Below are positions 19,502 to 30,408 of a stretch of 64,000 bases of DNA, piece by piece. The notes under the pieces were generated by a model. The model made no database searches, had not been told where the DNA came from, and saw only the letters and a list, made by a program, of their open reading frames with translations. Origin of the DNA: Leucosporidium creatinivorum (Eukaryota; Basidiomycota; Microbotryomycetes; Leucosporidiales; Leucosporidiaceae). The first letter of the stretch is position 1, and each line of letters begins with the position of its first letter. The DNA is taken from contig BCKL01000024.1 of the NCBI GenBank assembly GCA_001600635.1, forward strand, positions 372,260 to 436,259. Direction: 5' to 3'. The position numbers were made by a program, and so were the translations under genes.

Positions 19502-21422
19502 CTACGCCGAACCCGCTCTCACATCAGCAAACCGATTCCCGCCCCTCCTCGGCGCCTTCAACTGCCTAATCTTCATCCCCTGCATCGGCCTCTCACTCTC
19601 CTTGGCCCACATATCGACCAAATGCCCATCCCTCGCCTGCGGGACATTCTTCGCCTCGGCCTGCCTTCCCATCCCTTCATGACGAGCAATCTTCTTCCGC
19701 TGCAACGCCTTCATTCCCGCTTTGCCGCCGATGACGACGCCGCCGCGAGAGGGGTTGGCCTCCCCTTGCGGAATCGTGGCTTGTCGTCCTCCAGCGCCGA
19801 CTCCTCGTCCTTGGCCTCGTCGACCGTTGTGGGCAGCGACGTAGGCGTCGTTGATCTGATGCCGGGAGAGTTCGTGCGAGGAGGAGAGAGTGCCGGGCCC
19901 GACGCAGAGGAGGAAGCCGAAGTGCTGGTCTTTGAACTCGGATTGGAGGGAGCCAATCACGGAACGAGGGTCGCGGAGGAGGGGAGTGGGCATGGCGAAG
20001 TGTGGGCGTTCGTAGCAGGCGGAGGTTTCGAAGCCCCAGACGGAGGCGCTGTAGGCGTTGAAAGGACGTGAGTCAGCGCCGAGCAACAACGAGAGCGAGA
20101 GCGGAAAGGAGAGCGTACGAGATGGCGTTGCCATTGACGACGATTCCTCGAGCGTCCGAGACGGCGATAGCGTAGGCGTAGTATCCAGTGTACGAGGAAA
20201 GACGGTTCTTGACGATCTCGGAGCCGAAGGCGATTTCGTGGTCGCCGATGAGCTCGTCGGTCGACCAGACTCCGGCTCCCGTGGCGATACCGACGCGGAT
20301 CATGGCCGAGGCGGCGTGGATGCGGTTCTCACTGGGGTAGAGCAGTAAGTCAGTCTTGTGTCGAGTGATCAGAGAGCGACAGAGCTCACCGAACGATGAC
20401 TCCACCGACGTGAGCGGCGCGCTTGGTGAAGACGGGATGAGCGACGATGGAGATGCCGACGAGCATGTCGCGGTCGCGGGCGACGATGGTGTTCTGAGTG
20501 ACCTGCGAACCATGGGCGCCGCGAAGCATGATGCCGACTCCCGAGACGTCGCGAATGGTGTTCTCCGAAACGGTGCTGTTCGCCGAGAATCGAAGTCAGC
20601 GACGGCGAGGTGAGGAAGGAAGGTAGGAGACGCACGATTGAGCACAGGCGATACTGATGCCGTCGGTCCATTGTCCTGGGCGCTCGATACCGCGGTACGG
20701 GGGCGTTCCATCGCGCAGACGAACGAGCTCGGAGTTGAGCATGAGGTCGAGGGGAGCGTCGCCGGCCGTGTGGAACGTGTTCTCGGTGATGGTGACGTCG
20801 GAGCAGGTTCCTTGAGGTCCCTCTGTTCATGTACCGAGGTCAGCTAAGCTGCAGAGCGAGAAGAGCAAGCGAAAGACGAACCATCGGCGTGAAGGATAGC
20901 GTAACCCCTCGCTCCCCAGGCATCCACCGCGCGGACTTCTTGCTCTCCCTGCGCTCCTCCCACAACAATCAACGCATCTCCTCCCTCCGTTCCACCAAGC
21001 TCAACCCTCCCTCCATCGACATGCAAGTTGCGAATCTGCACTCCTCGGCACCTCTCGCAATCCGCTCGAATGGCGGTAGTGAGGTCTCCACTGTAATGAC
21101 CCTTGTCATTCTCGATGGTGATGGTCGCCCTCGTATGATCTTCCGGTGATCCCTCGGTGTAGATGGACTGGCGAGCAGCGGTAAAGGTGATGGGAGCGCC
21201 GTGAGGGTCGATTACGACGTGGGCGTAGGGGCAGAGGATGACGGCTGTTCCTTCTCCTCCTGTGCGGAGGATATGGTTGATCTCGGTTGCTGAAGCCGCG
21301 TCAATGCACTCTGCTGCTGCTTTTGCTGGCGCGTTGTTGAAGCGTTGCTGGCGCCAGGCGGAAGCGAAGGAGGGGAGGGAGAGGAGCGTGATGGCGAGGG
21401 TGGGGCGCCAGTCGTGTAGCAT
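19502..21422 (-). CDS. Secreted parallel beta-helix protein
   Basis: Multi-exon gene for a secreted protein with a right-handed beta-helix (pectin-lyase-like) fold. Exon 1 (21422-20882) starts with a signal peptide (MLHDWRPTLAITLLSLPSFASA). The middle exons carry typical helix-turn units spaced about 22 residues apart: GVQIRNLHVDGG, DVTITENTFHTAG, TVSENTIRDVSGVGIMLRG, SQVTQNTIVARDRDM, VKNRLSSYTGYY and ARGIVVNGNAIS. The last exon ends FADVRAGSA at 19502 and is Arg/Gly/Lys-rich. Such proteins bind or cleave polysaccharides, but I see no catalytic Asp/Arg pattern that would name a lyase or glycosidase. Introns separate exons near 20881-20830, 20638-20580, 20395-20340 and 20120-20050 (approximate). 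Expression and partner unknown. Confidence 0.75.
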
Positions 21423-22571
21423 GTTGATTGCTGTAGCTGTAGCTCAGCCGAGTGAGTTGGCGAAAACGAGCGTGGGAACGAGTGACGGGAAGAGCGAAGT
21501 GCGAAGCGGGAGAGGCAGGCGAGTTGCGGGCTGGGCGAGAGAGAGTTGTAGACGAATCCAAGTGAAGGGGAGGAAGGAGAGAGCAGGAGGGGAAGGATTT
21601 GTAGAATGTCGTAGTGCTGCTGCTGAGTGCTGTAAGGTTGCAGCGCGTGTAGTCGAACGAAATGAAGCGAAGTGACCTCGGGACTGCGCCTGTCGTCAAG
21701 TCCAACTCTGTAGCTGAGCTCTTGATCTTGGAAAGGTGCTTAGAACCTGTTTAGAAGCTCCTGATTAGATGAAATACAGCAAAGAGCGAGGATCCAACTT
21801 GCCTCGTGCGAAATGAGCCCTCCGCAGCGGGAAGCGACGAGAGCGAGTCCGGCACAGGCTCAGCCCGTCGAATAGCGAGCAATTGAGGGCTACTAAGCTA
21901 AGCTGCGTAGTATGTGACGAGTTGTATCAGGTGAAAGGGAGTAAGGAGAGTGATGAGAGGAGCGAGACTCCAACACCTCGCTCACTCCTTCCTTCTCCGG
22001 CGACGAATCGTCCAAGGTCCCTTGTCTCTCTCCTCACTCATCTCGCCTTCTGCTCGGCTCGGTACAATGGATTCTAGCCTACAGCATCATCAGCCTCGCC
22101 TTGCTGGTCACCCACTCTAGACCACAGCAGTACAGCCTACAGCACACCGCAGGCGTAAAAGGCTGGCCGCTCCCAGCCATCTCCCGTCACTTCGACGTCT
22201 CGCCCCCTCGTAATGGACTCTTCTGATTGAGGTACATGGTCCCGGGAGCGATCCCTGCTCATCACCTCTATTCCTCGAATAGCAAGTCGCTAACGCGTTG
22301 CAATACAGGCTCCAATCCGGCCGAAACGAGCAGGCTCGGCTCGCTTCAGGAGAGATGCTAGCTCGGCATGCTCCGTCCCGCTCCCCTTCTCCCTCCTACC
22401 ATCTGCCACGCTCGAATAATATCCTGCTATCCGACACGCGAGCAACAAGCTACAAGTTCCGAGTCTCAGATCTCCGAGCCCCGAAGAAAGGCACTCCTTC
22501 TTCCCCCTCCTCCTCTGCGACATCTCCCTAGCCCTAGACTCGCTCACAGCCCTTTGCGCATCTTTCACACC
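21423..22571. other. Intergenic, no gene seen
   Basis: Divergent spacer between the beta-helix gene and the Ser/Pro-rich gene; it should hold both promoters. No open frame with recognisable similarity. Confidence 0.55.
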
Positions 22572-24080
22572 ATGGAGGATCACCGGCCTTCGCCCACTAC
22601 CATCACACTTCATCAAGAAAGGCCGCTCCCTCCTCTCCCTTCTCCTCCTACCTCGTTCGCTCTTCATCACCGCCCTCGACTACAGCGCCGACACACTCCC
22701 GCACCAGCATCTCTGGAGCTCAGCCCGCGTTCGACAACAACTCGACTCCCGTCGTCGTCTTCCACCATGTCGCCTCCTCCACCCAAAACGCCTACGGCTC
22801 GGCTGCACCGTCGAGCACATCCTTCCCCTCCTCCCACGCCTTCATACTATGGCGAGGAGGACATCTTCTTCACCCCTCCTTCTTCGCGTGACGATTCCAT
22901 GCCTCCCACGCCTACTTCGCCGACGTTCTCCATCCCTCGCTCCACCTCGCCTCACGCTTCCTTTGTCAAAAAGTTTAGCAACAAGTGGAAGTCTACTGCT
23001 ATGGATGAGTTGGATTTCGGATGTGCTGGGGATGCTTGGAGCAGTGCAGCTGGTCCTGCTGACTTGGTGAGTCGCGTCTTTCCCTTTCCCTTCGCGCCGC
23101 TCCAGCCGAAGCTCGTGAATCAGTTGTCTCGCTCCGAGGCTTCCAAACAAGTGGGAGAGCGGGAGGACTACTGTAGAGGAACACGAGTGCTGACGTTGTC
23201 TGTACATCATCCTCTCTCGTCCTATCAGGGTGACCGCTACTACAGCACTCAGCAAGGCGGCAACCGAGCTTCGACCTCCTCCTCGGTGATGGTCCCTTCG
23301 CTCACCCACTCGCGAGCCCACTCCTCCTCCTCCGACTTGTCCACCTCGACTATGGACTCCTCCCTCCCTCCATCACCAACACCATCCTCCTGCGCCTCCC
23401 TCTCCTCCTCGCAACACGGTTCCTCCCTCCCGCCCCTCACGCCCCTTCCCTACACCTCTCGGGTCCCTCTCACCCCTCGTACCGCGCAACGGAAACGTCA
23501 ATCCGACGAGATCCTAGCAGTCGACGCTCTGAACCACTTCTTCACCTCGGTCCGCCTCTCCCAAATCGCCGAGGACGTCTCGCCCGCCTCTACCGCTCGC
23601 GCTTCCTTCTCCTCGACCTACCGGGGTTCGGGATCCCCTCCCACCGCCGCCGACATTCTTCTCTCCAAGAACCACGCACCACCGCCACCTCCCTCGAGCA
23701 ACCACGGCTTCGAGATCGAGTTCATCGACTCGGGCTGCTCGACTTATACTCCCCTCCCCTCCGCCACCTCCTCCTACTCCTCCCTCTCCCCCTCCCCCTC
23801 TTCCCCCCACTCTTCTTTCTCCCACCGCCGAAACACCCCCTCCCCCATCCCCGACTCCGACGTCGCCGGCGCTCTCGAGGAGCTCTCCGAATACTTCACC
23901 TCGCCTCTCCCTTCTCCTCGGAGCGAGAAGAAGCAGCCGACGCTCCTTCCCTCGCCTACATTGATCAAGAGGCCGAGTTTGGGGAGGAGGCCGACGAGGA
24001 GTGGAGCTGCGGGAGTGAGGATTGGGTTTGAGGCGCCGAGTCCGAGTGAGGAGAGGAGGGTGAGCTACGGCTGGATTTGA
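22572..24080 (+). CDS. Ser/Pro-rich hypothetical protein
   Basis: Unrecognised protein of 448 residues from exons 22572-23066 and 23229-24080, joined in phase 0 (GTGAGT...tatcag). It is low complexity, dominated by Ser, Pro and Thr, with SP and TP sites (PPPKTPTARLHRR, PPTPTSPTFS) that suit proline-directed kinases. More ordered stretches are SFVKKFSNKWKSTAMDELDF (about residues 135-155), ILAVDALNHFFTSVRLSQIA and DVAGALEELSEYFTSPLP. The C-terminus is basic with RRPTRSGAAGVRIGFEAPSP. There is no signal peptide or membrane segment. The in-frame, phase-matched intron and steady codon bias argue for a real gene. It is likely a disordered regulatory or cytoskeletal protein, but this is inference. 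Confidence 0.65.
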   Translation: MEDHRPSPTTITLHQERPLPPLPSPPTSFALHHRPRLQRRHTPAPASLELSPRSTTTRLPSSSSTMSPPPPKTPTARLHRRAHPSPPPTPSYYGEEDIFFTPPSSRDDSMPPTPTSPTFSIPRSTSPHASFVKKFSNKWKSTAMDELDFGCAGDAWSSAAGPADLVSRVFPFPFAPLQPKLVNQLSRSEASKQVGEREDYCRGTRVLTLSVHHPLSSYQGDRYYSTQQGGNRASTSSSVMVPSLTHSRAHSSSSDLSTSTMDSSLPPSPTPSSCASLSSSQHGSSLPPLTPLPYTSRVPLTPRTAQRKRQSDEILAVDALNHFFTSVRLSQIAEDVSPASTARASFSSTYRGSGSPPTAADILLSKNHAPPPPPSSNHGFEIEFIDSGCSTYTPLPSATSSYSSLSPSPSSPHSSFSHRRNTPSPIPDSDVAGALEELSEYFTSPLPSPRSEKKQPTLLPSPTLIKRPSLGRRPTRSGAAGVRIGFEAPSPSEERRVSYGWI

Positions 24081-25874
24081 GAGGCGGAGTCGATGTGTTG
24101 TAGATTTCTCTTTTTGTTGTAGCTTGTTCTTACTAGTCCGTACCACACCCCCATATGTAGCCCTCCCACACTCATTCACAAGCCTGAAAGTCTTCGCAAC
24201 CCAAGTCGTTTCCCTCATTCTCTCTTCGCCGAGCTCGAGAGAACAGTCGAGACAAGCGAGCTACATCGCATCAACAGCACACTCGTTTCTACTCTCCTAT
24301 AAGACGAGCCCACATCCCTCTCACCCCCTCAAGCTCGCGGGATAGGGCAAAACGCCATGTCTCACTCCTTTTGCTCGGCGAAGTCGGGGGGAGCGCCTCC
24401 TCACCTTCCTACCCTCTTCTCCAAGAGGGTTAGTCTCCTTCGCTGTCTCTGTGATACGATGGCCATCGCATCGCCAGTCACTCCCCTGCTCTGTATGTCT
24501 TCAGTCTCGCTGGGCTCGTCACTCACTACTCGCTGCGACGAGAAGTCCTGTCTCGCAGGCTCGGCGCCGAAGGTCCTGGCGATCCGACCGAGAGTTGAGC
24601 AAGCTGCCTGAGGCCGTCTGAAGTCTCTCTGGGTGATGTACAAATTGATGGGAATGGGAGCGAAACAGATGAGTGATGAGCAGATGCACGGTTATAGGCT
24701 GTGCAGGCTTCGAGAACAGGCGGGAAGCTGGTCGAGGCTCGGCGATAGGTCTCGAGCAGCGCAGGCGAGGGATCTGCCCGCGCTGTAATGTAGGATATCA
24801 ACGAGTCTCGGAAGGCGGTGTTGTGCTCGTACCCATCTATCGCTGTGCATCGTACTAGACCGCAGTGCTTCCCGAGGCTCAGATCGAACAGAACGAGAGC
24901 GCCCTCGGAGCCTCTCGCAGCACAGGCGCTTCCCATGGTTCGACCTTGGGGGTGTGAATATGGCCTGTCGAAACGCTGTGCAAATGCTGCATAGCACGGT
25001 TGCTGGAGGGCAGCCGAGGGCAGCGCAGAACAGAGAGAGGGGTGAAGCGGTCCGCCGGGCTGGCAGACCGAGCGTGCTCTGAGTCGCATTTACGCCCGAG
25101 AGCCAGTTGGAACGTCAGAGTGGCTGGAGCTCAAGCATCTGTGGAGATCTCTGAGAGGTGCTGTGCTTCGGCGGTGCCCGTCGTCGAGCGGAGAGAGAGT
25201 GACAGCCGGCGCCGCTGGTGCAGGTGCTGGGTACTCCTCTCGAGAGCACTCGTTAGCCTTAGAGTGCAGAGAGTTCAGCGAGAATGCGTTGGTGAGGCTG
25301 AGGGAGCGATATCGCATCGGAATGCTGAGAGAGGCTGCCAGTCCTGCTCGGCGCCGAGCTCGCTTGCATGCCACCCATTCTCCTCCCGGAAACGAGCAGA
25401 GGTTCGCCAGAGCGCCGAGGGACGAGACCAAGAGGACGAGGGAGAGTCTCCACTCCGCACATCGCCCACACATCTCGTCAAACGGGCAGCACTTCGCCCA
25501 AGCAGTCGCCGAGCACATCCCATCGCCGAGCTCCCTCCCTCGTCCTCTGTCGCGTCTCCCAACATCCCATAGGTTCGTTCCGAAACGACAGCAAAGCGTT
25601 GCAATCATCTCATTCAAAGACCTTTCGGCCTCATCAGTTTGCCTCCCCTCTCTCGAGGTTCGGCGGGCGGGTATCCTTCCCTCGCTGTTGATCCATCTTG
25701 ATGCGGTGCTTATTATAGCAGGTCGTGTCGAGAGTAGGTCGAGGCGGAGGAAGGGGAGACATGGGGGAACATGGGCGGGAGCGAAAGTGGTGGGGGAGGG
25801 GAGAACCGAAATGAAAGACGACACGGGGTAGCCAGGAGAAACGAGCACTTTGAATGGGAGATCAAAGTACAAGC
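24081..25874. other. Intergenic, no gene supported
   Basis: About 1.8 kb between the Ser/Pro-rich gene and the eS28 gene. Long frames exist on both strands (for example 24936 down to about 24690 and 25872-25090 on the minus strand), but they overlap one another and show no known motif. Nothing firm can be annotated. Confidence 0.45.
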
Positions 25875-26522
25875 TTAACGCAGGCGGCTGTAGGAGAGAA
25901 GGGCATAAGCTGATGGTCGATAGCGTAGGCTGGCGCGAAAGGCGCGTACCGGGCCTCCCTCTCGGACTCGAGGAGAGCGAGGATGTCGTTCTCGCGGACG
26001 GGGCCCTTGACGTTCCTATTGTACCACAGCAAAAGGTCAGCTATCCGCTCCCCCGCTGCCAAACCGGCAGCACTTCTGCCTGCTAGCCCAGCCTCCTAAT
26101 GAAACGCACCTGATGATGGAGCGGGTCGAGTCGTCCATGAACTCGACACGGACCTGGGTGACTCCTCCACGGGAACCGGTGCGACCGAGAACCTTGACGA
26201 CCTTGGCGAGCTTGACTTGGGTCTTAGTGGACTCCTGCAGAAGCGAGGGCACCGAAGCATTAGGACGACGTTCGACTTGTGCGCGAGTTGTAGGGTTCCC
26301 AAGAGGTGCAGCTGGCCCAAACGAGCAGCGGTTCCCCCTCCTGTACACGCATAATCCATGCCTCTCGTTGCGCTATTCCCTAGTCCCCTGCATCATGCTG
26401 CAGCACGCGGTCGGCAGGTTTTGCCCTCCTCAGCTCGACGGGCAGCGGTTCCCCTGGCCTGAGAGTTGGACGAGGGCGACGGGGAGGCGTGTAGGCTGGT
26501 AGAAGAGACGTTGGCTGACCAT
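25875..26522 (-). CDS. RPS28: Small ribosomal subunit protein eS28
   Basis: Cytosolic 40S ribosomal protein eS28 (S28), 68 residues. Exon 2 (26234-26110) encodes [20 protein letters not shown] and then [20 protein letters not shown]. Exon 3 (26015-25950) encodes [20 protein letters not shown], and exon 4 (25887-25875) completes ARRLR and the stop. The family start M-E/D-S is obtained only if exon 1 is the ATG alone (26522-26520) followed directly by an intron. That donor reads GTCAGC, which is weak, but no other ATG-GT pair lies upstream within range. Length and ending match the family exactly. It is divergent from the uS7 gene, 153 bases away, so the two ribosomal genes probably share a promoter. 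Confidence 0.9.
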
Positions 26523-26675
26523 TGTAATCGAAAAGGTGAGGCGGTGGAACGAGCAAGAGTGCAAGAAGCTGCGAAAGCGAGCTTGGACTTGGTCGCCTGC
26601 GAAAAATCGCTCGCCGACGACTTGGACTTGGGAATCTGCGCCTCTCTCTTGCTCTCTTCTCGTGTGCCGCCCATC
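26523..26675. promoter_or_regulatory. Shared promoter of eS28 and uS7 genes
   Basis: Only 153 bases separate the divergent start codons of two ribosomal protein genes, so transcription of both must begin here. A pyrimidine-rich stretch (cctctctcttgctctcttct) just before the uS7 start is typical of ribosomal protein gene leaders. Confidence 0.65.
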
Positions 26676-27855
26676 ATGTCCCTCGACTTCCAGCCTGTCC
26701 CTGCCGGTATGTAGCTCAAGCCATACAGCTGGCTTCAATCCCACCGCTCACGCTCGCTCTTGCCGTTCTCAGACGTCGTCGCCGCCAACAACGCCGGACT
26801 CCTCCTCTTCAACAAGTGGGAGTCGGCCGATGTTGAGGTCAAGGACATCTCCCTCACCGACTACGTCCAGGTCCGCAACGCCATCTCGCTCCCTCACACC
26901 GCTGGACGTTATGCCGCCAAGCAGTTCCGCAAGGCTCAGATGCCCATCGTCGAGCGCCTCGTCAACAGGTGAGGATACCGACTCGTGGGGACGGTGCATT
27001 GGGAGGTGTACTATGGATTGGGGGTGCCGGGGAACCGCTGCAGGATGATGCCGAGGTGTTGAGACGGATCAGGCGATTTTTCCTGCTCGGGAGGGGGAAC
27101 TGCTGCCGGTGCGATTCAGGTGGCATTGGGAGGCGTGCAGAACCGTGCGCAGGGAGCTAGGATTATACTCGTGCAGGAGGGGGAATCCAGGTTCGTGTAG
27201 GTGATGAGCGATGATGCTGACCCCTTTGCGCCGAACCCAGCCTCATGATGAACGGACGCAACAACGGTGCGTAACGAGGTGCAGAGGCAGCAACAGCCGG
27301 GAGGAAGAAGCTGACCTTTCCATTCGTATACAGGAAAGAAGCAGATGGCCGTCCGCATCGTCGCTCACGCGTTCGAGATCGTCCACCTCCTCACCGACCA
27401 GAACCCCGTCCAGGTGTACGCTACCTGTCCCCCTCCCTCCCCCTTATGCCAGCCAGCTCCAGTAGCTGACCCCTGTGCTCTTTCCCCTATCCTTCGCTCT
27501 CCCTCTCTCGCAGTCTCGTGGACGCCATCGTCAACACCGGACCCCGCGAGGACTCCACTCGCATTGGATCCCAGGGAACCGTCCGTCGCCAGGCCGTCGA
27601 TGTCTCCCCCCTCCGTCGCGTCAACCAGGCTATCTCGCTCATCACCATCGGTGTCCGCGAGTCTGCTTTCCGCAACGTCAAGTCGGTCGCCGAGTGCCTC
27701 GCCGACGAGATCATCAACGCCGCCAAGGGATCGTCCAACTCGTACGCCATCAAGAAGAAGGAGTACGTCCATTGTTTACCTCACTATCCTGAGCTCTCGC
27801 TGACCTCTTGACGAACAACAGCGAGCTCGAGCGTGTCGCCAAGTCCAACAGGTAA
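26676..27855 (+). CDS. RPS5: Small ribosomal subunit protein uS7 (S5)
   Basis: Cytosolic 40S protein uS7 (yeast Rps5), which binds the 18S rRNA head domain near the exit site. Six exons (26676-26706, 26773-26968, 27241-27266, 27334-27415, 27514-27762, 27822-27855) give 205 residues. Diagnostic segments are [79 protein letters not shown] and the end [14 protein letters not shown]. The exon 4/5 junction must use the GTACGC donor at 27416 (not the GT two bases upstream) to give QVLVDA. The N-terminus [10 protein letters not shown] is shorter than in animals but normal for fungi. It is complete and intact. Confidence 0.95.
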
Positions 27856-28677
27856 AGCTGCATTGGATTCGGTGGTGGGCTATCAAAGGAGAGAGGAGTG
27901 CTGGGATGGGAACGGGGTCGCAGGGAAGCTGTATGTTTTGGACCTTCTCAATCTCATGCCTCCCGAAACCACATCCACTCGGTCCGTTCGTTCTCGGCGA
28001 AGGGTTCGGCGCTCGGCTTTCGTTCCAGCTGAGAGTCTCTCATTACATGTGGGCTACACGACTCGATGGATCTGATACTCGTACAGCGGAAGCATCTCTT
28101 ATCTCTCCACAGCAAAAAGCTAAAGAAGCGCGGGCTCGAAAAGTCCAGATTCTGGGGCTCAGCCGCGCGAACGCCGGGCGGCTCAGTCCGCCGCCCTAGT
28201 TTGACTCTTTCCCGCTGCTACACCACTCCACAACTGCTATTACTCCTTCCTCACCATCTCAGCCCTCGCCCCCTGCTCTCTCGGCCCCCCAGTAGCCCTC
28301 CTTCGACCAGCCTGCGAAGCGCCTTCGCCTGCGCCTCTCCTCGTCCTTTCAGACCTTATCACTTCGCTCTGAGGCTTCCAGGTGAGTTCGAACCAGTTTT
28401 GATAGGTACAACAGAGCTTCGGGCAGCTTTCCAGCTCGCGACGAGCTTGGGAAGAGTTCCCTACAGCTCGCCTGAGCGCGACCCTTCGCCGAGGGTGCCA
28501 GCTCGGCAAGAGCAGGGGGTGCCTATCGCCCTCAAAAAAGTTGAATGTATATCTGCAGACGAGGCAACTTCTGCACCAGCTGCAGAACACTTGCTGACAC
28601 CTCTTTGCACCTCACTCAGCGCAAACCCAACTCTCGCCGAACTCCTCGTCCGCCACGACCTGTCCGCCTCCAGAGCA

Positions 28678-29854
28678 ATGGCCACCATCTTCTCCATGCC
28701 ACCCGAGCTACTACACCGCATACTCTCCCTCGCCTACCAGTCCACGCACTGGATCTCCACCCGTGGCCGCGCTCCTTTCCTCCAATCCACCTCCCTCGTC
28801 GCGAAGTGCTGGGTCGCTCCTTCGCAGCAATTGTTGATGGATTGCGTAACGATGGACAGTGAAAAGGATGTGGAGAAGATTGAGAAGGTGTTGGACGTGA
28901 GAGGGGAAGGGGCGTTGGTGAGGTACTTGACGGAGAGGACGGGGGAGAGGGGATTGAAGGTTATCCAGCAGGGGGCGAGGGCGGTTCATCATCTTTGTTT
29001 GATGGCGATGGGGGATAAGTATAATGCTGAGACGGTGCAGAGTGTGCTTGAAAGGGGTGAGTATTCACTGCAGCTCTCTGTGGCTCGCTCGGGGCGATCT
29101 CGGCGATGGCTGACCCGCCGCTCGTTCATCACAGACCTTCGCTCTCTCATTCTCCTCGCGCCCCTCAATGGCGGAAAACTCTCCGACCTTCCCTCCAAAG
29201 GTCTTGCCTTGGAACACCTCCTCCTCACCCCCCTCCACGAGCCACCTCCTCGCTTCCTCGTCCCCTTCCTCTCCTCCCTCCCCCGCCTCACCCGCCTCAA
29301 CATCTTCTGGTCCTCCGGCGGCAAGGACTGGAACCGCGACTCCATCTCAGCCCTTCTCCAAGTGATCCCCACCATCGAAAGCCTCACTCTGTCGGACTAC
29401 GCCCCCGAACCCTCCGCCGAGAAGGCTCCCTCTTACTCTCTCCACTCCTCGCTCTACACCCTCCTCCCCGCTGCCAAATATCTCCGCACTCTTGAGATCG
29501 ACTTTGAAGCCTCCACCGCCCTCACCCACATCCTCAAGCTCGTCCCCACTCGCCTCGAGCTATTGGAGACGACCGCTTCTCCCGCCGAGGAAAGGACGGC
29601 GAGCAATATGTTGGAGGCGTTGAAGATGCCAGCGTGCAAAGGCTTGAGACGGTGGAGGGTTGCTGGTTTGGGGAAGGTGGAGGAGAAGAGTCACAAGTTG
29701 AAGGAGTGGGAGAAGGTATGTGAGGAGCGAGGGGTAGAGGTGAGGGATGAGACGAGGTTGTTCACAGGTGAGTGATCCGTTGAGTTTCGGCTTACGTAGA
29801 TAACTGTTGACTAACATTTAACTCACCTCAGACGACCTCCTCCCGGTCTACTGA
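28678..29854 (+). CDS. F-box protein G1, intact divergent paralogue
   Basis: F-box protein of 344 residues from exons 28678-29056, 29135-29767 and 29832-29854. The F-box reads FSMPPELLHRILSLAYQ, later LQSTSLVAKCWVAPSQQLL. Leucine-rich units such as LEHLLLTPLHEPP, LPRLTRLNIFWSS and IESLTLSDY follow, and the end is GLRRWRVAG then CEERGVEVRDETRLFTDDLLPVY. Intron positions and phases match A2, A3 and B4 although residues are quite different, so it is an older family member. The frame stays open far upstream (from about 28066), but the chosen ATG starts directly before the F-box as in all paralogues. No duplicated module sequence surrounds it. Confidence 0.85.
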
Positions 29855-30408
29855 GCGGCTTGGAGCTGCCTCGGCGCTTCGGCGATGAGTCGCGATGCAA
29901 CGCTGGTCGCTTCTCGCGGCCCGTTCCGCTTGTACTACGTTGTCGGGGCTAGTGGGAATGTTGTACAGGGTGTTGTAGCTTAGACTTGGCTGCTGGGGAT
30001 CCAGTAGACTCAAGGAGACTTAGCCGAGAGCTGACCTGCTGAAAGCCAGAGGACAAGTCGCCTCGACACTTTACTTACTGTATTTACTGCTGTTCGGGAA
30101 CTGCAAATGTTGGAATGTTCGATGAGATCCCGGCCTTTCCCTGATTAGGAGAGCGGGATCGAAAGCCAAAGTGGGAGCGCTGGCGGCGAGACACACGAGA
30201 GTGGGGCAGCTCGTATGGCGTCTTATGCTTCTACCACACCGTACTCGTCGCATAACACGCCGGAGCACACCTGTCTAGGCCGGCTCAGACTGCGTCCGTC
30301 AACTGCACAGTTTTGTCTGCTGCTCAACCGCCCTCAGCAAGGCCGAACTTCGAATCTTCTCGTTCGCGATAACGGGCAGCTCGTCTCGCACTCGGGACAC
30401 TCTACGCG
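29855..30408. other. Intergenic, no gene seen
   Basis: Spacer between F-box genes G1 and G2; no open frame of interest. Confidence 0.55.

Noticed and set aside
22368-22571. Upstream extension of the Ser/Pro-rich protein
   Set aside because: The frame is open, but the extension is repetitive leader-like sequence; the ATG at 22572 has a better context (cacaccatgg).
23514-24218. Minus-strand frame of 234 codons opposite the Ser/Pro-rich gene
   Set aside because: It is the Gly/Arg-rich shadow of the Ser/Pro-rich coding strand.
24690-24936. Open frame MGSACAARGSEGALVLFDLS... on the minus strand as a small gene
   Set aside because: Reads plausibly but has no recognisable motif, splice partner or neighbour support, and overlapping frames on the plus strand are equally long.
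25090-25872. 260-codon minus-strand frame beside the eS28 gene
   Set aside because: A 222-codon frame on the other strand overlaps it; GC-rich DNA produces such frames, and the composition is not protein-like.
28066-28677. 200-residue N-terminal extension of F-box protein G1
   Set aside because: All paralogues begin right at the F-box, and the upstream part looks like a spliced leader with a gtgagt at about 28382.
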